Notes under the pieces: model-generated
Told to the model about the DNA's origin: nothing
The model's database searches: none
What the model saw: only the letters and a program-made list of their open reading frames with translations
In this document: piece by piece, positions 5,541 to 7,163 of the stretch
Position numbering within the stretch: position 1 is the first letter of the stretch
Layout: every line of letters starts with the position of its first letter
Program-made: the position numbers and the translations under genes
NCBI GenBank assembly: GCA_012521525.1
Contig: JAAYMG010000350.1
Location: 1-7,163, forward strand
Reading direction: 5' to 3'
From: Clostridiales bacterium
GTDB taxonomy: Bacteria > Bacillota > Clostridia > Oscillospirales > JAAYOS01
DNA: 7,163 nt

Positions 5541-6610
5541 TGTTCATCTCCCCCCTCATTGCCGGTTTCCTCCGTCTCTTCCGATCCGGGTCCTTCATAA
5601 AACTCGTCCGATCCGTCTCCTGACATGCTTTCGAGTTCGGCGTCCTCCTGCTTTTCGGCATATACTTTTGCGCCGTCCTTTGCTGAGGTCAGTTCAACGA
5701 ACACGTCCTCAAGGCTTGCGCGGACATGGTTCATTCTGAGGATCGGCCGGCGGATATCGCAGAAGGCGAAAAACACCTTCTCGCTGATGTCTTCCTTGCC
5801 GTCCGTGGTGATGGCGACTTCAGCCCTGCCGTCGTCTCCGACCTTTTTATAGCTTATTTCGAGTATGTTGATTATGCCTGACAACGCGTTCCTGACCTCG
5901 TCCTCTTCCGCCCTCACGGTGAGCTCTATCGTAGAGCTTCCGGAGAAAAGTTTCTCGAGGTTTTCCGGCGTGTCACAGGCAACGAGCTTCCCGCGCGAAA
6001 TTATCAGGACATTGTCGCATAGCGCGCGCACTTCCGACAAAATATGGCTGCTTAAAATAACGGTATGGTTTTCTCCGAGGCTTTTTATCAGTTCCCTTAT
6101 TTCGATTATCTGTTTCGGGTCAAGACCCACGGTGGGTTCATCGAGAATGATTATCTCGGGGTCCCCCAATATCGCCTGCGCGATCCCCACACGCTGCCTG
6201 TAACCTTTGGACAGGTTCCTTATGAGCCTGTCGGCAACCGAGGTTATGCGCGTAAGCTTCATCACCTCGTCGATCCTGTGCTCCCTTTCAGCCTTCGGTA
6301 CGCGCTTTGCCTTCGCAACGAAATCGAGGTATTCATATGGAGTCATGTCGGGATAAAGCGGCGGCTCCTCCGGAAGATAGCCGATAAGCCTTTTTGCTTT
6401 ATCAGCATCTTCGAAGATATCATAGCCGTTTATTGAGACACTTCCTGAAGTCGCGGCAAGACAGCCCGTTATTATGTTCATGGTGGTGGTTTTCCCGGCG
6501 CCGTTGGGCCCGAGGAAACCGTAGATTTGCCCGCTGGGGACGGTAAAGGACAGATCCGACACGGCAGCGTGGTCACCGTAAATTTTGGTTAGGTTCCTGA
6601 CTTCAATCAA
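5537..6610 (-). CDS. ABC transporter ATP-binding protein (GldA-like)
   Basis: This 357-residue cytoplasmic ATPase energises the transporter made with the next gene's permease. It shows Walker A GPNGAGKT (34-41), the signature LSKGYRQR (133-140, a common variant of LSGGQ), Walker B IIILDEP with Asp157 and catalytic Glu158, D-loop VGLDP, and the H-switch His189 in SSHIL. The Q-loop position reads YLPEEPPLYP, with Glu in place of Gln, a variant I recall in ABC-2-associated ATPases. The core ends near 220. A C-terminal domain of about 100 residues includes the family-typical SLEDVFVELT (299-308), then an acidic Glu/Asp/Gly/Ser-rich tail (about 320-357) that is probably disordered. The start is TTG at 6610: an in-frame TGA lies directly upstream, so no ATG upstream is possible, and GGGAGTTGAGG precedes it. 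It is the first gene of the operon. Confidence 0.92.
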   Translation of the reverse strand: MIEVRNLTKIYGDHAAVSDLSFTVPSGQIYGFLGPNGAGKTTTMNIITGCLAATSGSVSINGYDIFEDADKAKRLIGYLPEEPPLYPDMTPYEYLDFVAKAKRVPKAEREHRIDEVMKLTRITSVADRLIRNLSKGYRQRVGIAQAILGDPEIIILDEPTVGLDPKQIIEIRELIKSLGENHTVILSSHILSEVRALCDNVLIISRGKLVACDTPENLEKLFSGSSTIELTVRAEEDEVRNALSGIINILEISYKKVGDDGRAEVAITTDGKEDISEKVFFAFCDIRRPILRMNHVRASLEDVFVELTSAKDGAKVYAEKQEDAELESMSGDGSDEFYEGPGSEETEETGNEGGDEQ

Positions 6611-6612
6611 TC

Positions 6613-6626
6613 AGCCTCAACTCCCG
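6613..6626 (-). promoter_or_regulatory. Ribosome binding site supporting the TTG start of the ATPase gene
   Basis: On the minus strand GGGAGTTGAGG precedes CTGATTGA and then TTG. Both GGGAG and GAGG can pair with the 16S tail; GAGG lies about 8 bases from the TTG at 6610. An in-frame TGA immediately before the TTG fixes the 5' limit of the reading frame, which decides the start. Confidence 0.6.
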
Positions 6627-6676
6627 CTCATAAATTAAGTATCTCTTTGATATTTGACATCGGGTTTGCCGAGAAA

Positions 6677-6712
6677 AATATATCAATAAATTATGAACAA
6701 TTTGTTAACAAA
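6677..6712 (-). promoter_or_regulatory. Probable AT-rich promoter region of the ABC operon, with a 12-bp palindrome
   Basis: The 5' leader of the operon is AT-rich. On the minus strand an extended -10 candidate TGATATATT lies at 6685-6677, but no good -35 sits 16-18 bases upstream; AACAAA is the best available at 18. Immediately upstream is a perfect palindrome TTTGTTAACAAA (6701-6712), overlapping a second quasi-palindrome, AACAAATTGTT. Such symmetry could be an operator. It resembles half of the Rex-type TTGTTAA sites but lacks their spacer, so no regulator is assigned. Confidence 0.35.
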
Positions 6713-6731
6713 CAACCATAAGCCAAGGGTA

Positions 6732-6756
6732 AGCCAAGGGGACGGTTCTTCTGGCT
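6732..6756 (+). repeat. GGGGACGGTTCT palindromic unit 1 (forward)
   Basis: AGCCA and TGGCT pair as a 5-bp stem around the conserved core GGGGACGGTTCT. Its closest inverted relative is unit 5 at 6996-7021. Confidence 0.75.
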
Positions 6757-6759
6757 GGT

Positions 6760-6782
6760 GCCAAGGGGACGGTTCTCTTGGC
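6760..6782 (+). repeat. GGGGACGGTTCT palindromic unit 2 (forward)
   Basis: GCCAAG and CTTGGC pair perfectly over 6 bp around the core GGGACGGTTCT. This is the best-preserved copy in the array. Confidence 0.8.
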
Positions 6783-6809
6783 TGGGATAAAGTCAACGCC
6801 AGTGCCAAC

Positions 6810-6832
6810 GCCAGGGGGACGGTTCTCTTGGT
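6810..6832 (+). repeat. GGGGACGGTTCT palindromic unit 3 (forward)
   Basis: The core GGGGGACGGTTCTCTTGG is preceded by GCCA. The stem is imperfect, with the CAAC upstream able to extend pairing to GTTG. A CAACGCCAG direct repeat (6794-6802 and 6806-6814) runs into it. Confidence 0.7.
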
Positions 6833-6926
6833 TGAAAAATGTCAAGAGAGAAGATTAAGATGAGTTCATTGATTATAATAAGTTGGGAATGCATCTTTCA
6901 GCTTAAAAAGCCAAGATGTTAATCAC

Positions 6927-6952
6927 AGCCAAGAGAACCGTCCCTCTGGTTG
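6927..6952 (-). repeat. GGGGACGGTTCT palindromic unit 4 (reverse)
   Basis: On the minus strand it reads CAACCAGAGGGACGGTTCTC then TTGGCT. It is the inverted counterpart of unit 3. Its CCCTCTGGTTG end (plus strand) is repeated in tandem just beyond, to about 6979. Confidence 0.75.
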
Positions 6953-6995
6953 TTGTCCCTCTGGTTGTCCCCCTGGTTGAAACCCCTGGATACCC

Positions 6996-7021
6996 AGCCA
7001 GAAGAACCGTCCCCCTGGTCG
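6996..7021 (-). repeat. GGGGACGGTTCT palindromic unit 5 (reverse)
   Basis: On the minus strand it reads CGACCAGGGGGACGGTTCTT then CTGGCT. A short duplication of the CCCTGGTCGA end follows on the plus side at 7022-7032. Confidence 0.75.
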
Positions 7022-7031
7022 ACCCTGGTCG

Positions 7032-7056
7032 AAGCCAGGAGAACCGTCCCCGTGGC
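7032..7056 (-). repeat. GGGGACGGTTCT palindromic unit 6 (reverse)
   Basis: On the minus strand AGCCACGGGGACGGTTCTCC then TGGCTT form a 5-bp AGCCA/TGGCT stem. With the adjoining 7057-7067 it makes the right terminal inverted repeat of the larger element. Confidence 0.75.
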
Positions 7057-7067
7057 TCCTGTGGCTT

Positions 7068-7163
7068 GGTTTGGTTTTGTTAGTGTAAAATTACTATGGG
7101 AAAAAATTAAGAAATAAAAGAAAAGAGTATCTCCCTGTGATATCATGTAATTTGATAAAGAAC
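7068..7163. other. AT-rich intergenic stretch, nothing recognised
   Basis: After the inverted-repeat element the sequence is AT-rich and free of supported genes, RNA genes or clear promoters to the window edge. A minus-strand open frame that starts here runs into the repeats and has no ribosome binding site. Confidence 0.5.

Larger units (their letters stand above)
6720..7067. repeat. Long imperfect inverted-repeat element built from six REP-like palindromes
   Basis: The left arm (6720-6832) and right arm (6927-7067) are inverted, diverged copies of one another. Their outer ends align over about 36 bases: the left begins AAGCCAAGGGTAAGCCA, and the right, on the minus strand, begins AAGCCACAGGAGCCA. 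Both continue into GGGGACGGTTCT and TGGCT. Further inward both arms carry a second unit, then TGGCTGGG.AT, a CAAC-CCAG stretch, and a third unit ending CTTGG. The right arm is longer because a CAACCAGAGGGA-type segment is repeated about three times (about 6943-6979). The core (6833-6926) is AT-rich and unrelated to the arms. No transposase is present and no clear target-site duplication is visible. It could be a non-autonomous mobile element or a cluster of REP units. Confidence 0.8.

Noticed and set aside
6654..6682. Divergent plus-strand promoter, TTGACA with 17 bases to AATATA
   Set aside because: The -35 is perfect but the -10 matches only 3 of 6, and no plus-strand gene follows. A promoter for a non-coding transcript into the repeats cannot be excluded.
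6701..6712. Rex redox-regulator site
   Set aside because: The palindrome TTTGTTAACAAA lacks the spacer between half-sites found in Rex operators, so only a generic palindrome is reported.
6732..7056. CRISPR array
   Set aside because: Units change orientation, spacing is irregular, intervals share sequence with one another and there are no cas genes.
6919..7146. Minus-strand 75-residue frame entering the inverted repeat
   Set aside because: No ribosome binding site, and more than half is translated repeat sequence.

Overview
The window looks like a chromosomal segment from an anaerobic Bacillota, most likely class Clostridia. The grounds are: a liv-type amino-acid ABC transporter with a short-signal lipoprotein, strong AGGAGG-type ribosome binding sites, GTG and TTG starts, a textbook TTGACA-17-TACAAT promoter, a GldA/F/G-DUF4340 type ABC operon, and arrays of short GGGGAC-core palindromes of a kind I recall from clostridial genomes. 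The genus cannot be told from this sequence. All supported genes are on the minus strand, so transcription runs from high to low coordinates.

Layout, in transcription order. (1) 7163-6611: no gene. It holds a conspicuous inverted-repeat element of about 348 bp (6720-7067), built from six palindromic GGGGACGGTTCT units, three in each orientation, around a 94-bp AT-rich core. The presumed promoter region of the ABC operon follows. (2) 6610-1856: a tightly coupled four-gene operon encoding an ABC ATPase, an ABC-2 permease, a GldG-like auxiliary protein and a DUF4340 protein. Every junction is a 1-4 base overlap. (3) 1855-1326: no gene. It holds nine copies of a 16-bp tandem repeat, an inverted pair of 25-bp palindromes (one placed as a likely intrinsic terminator), further hairpins, and the livK promoter. 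(4) 1325-180: livK, a substrate-binding lipoprotein for branched-chain or other amino acids. A hairpin at 121-146 separates it from (5) the first 25 codons of livH, which runs off the window.

Functionally there are two membrane systems. The liv system imports amino acids: LivK captures the ligand and LivH is one of the two permeases; LivM, LivG and LivF probably lie beyond the window. The GldA/F/G-like operon has an ATPase and permease forming the transporter core, plus two mostly extracytoplasmic, membrane-anchored accessory proteins. Its substrate is not known from sequence.

No clear new enzymatic system is present. The most unusual content is non-coding: two related families of palindromic repeats flank the GldA/F/G-like operon, both organised as inverted pairs, and a 16-bp tandem array lies directly behind the operon.
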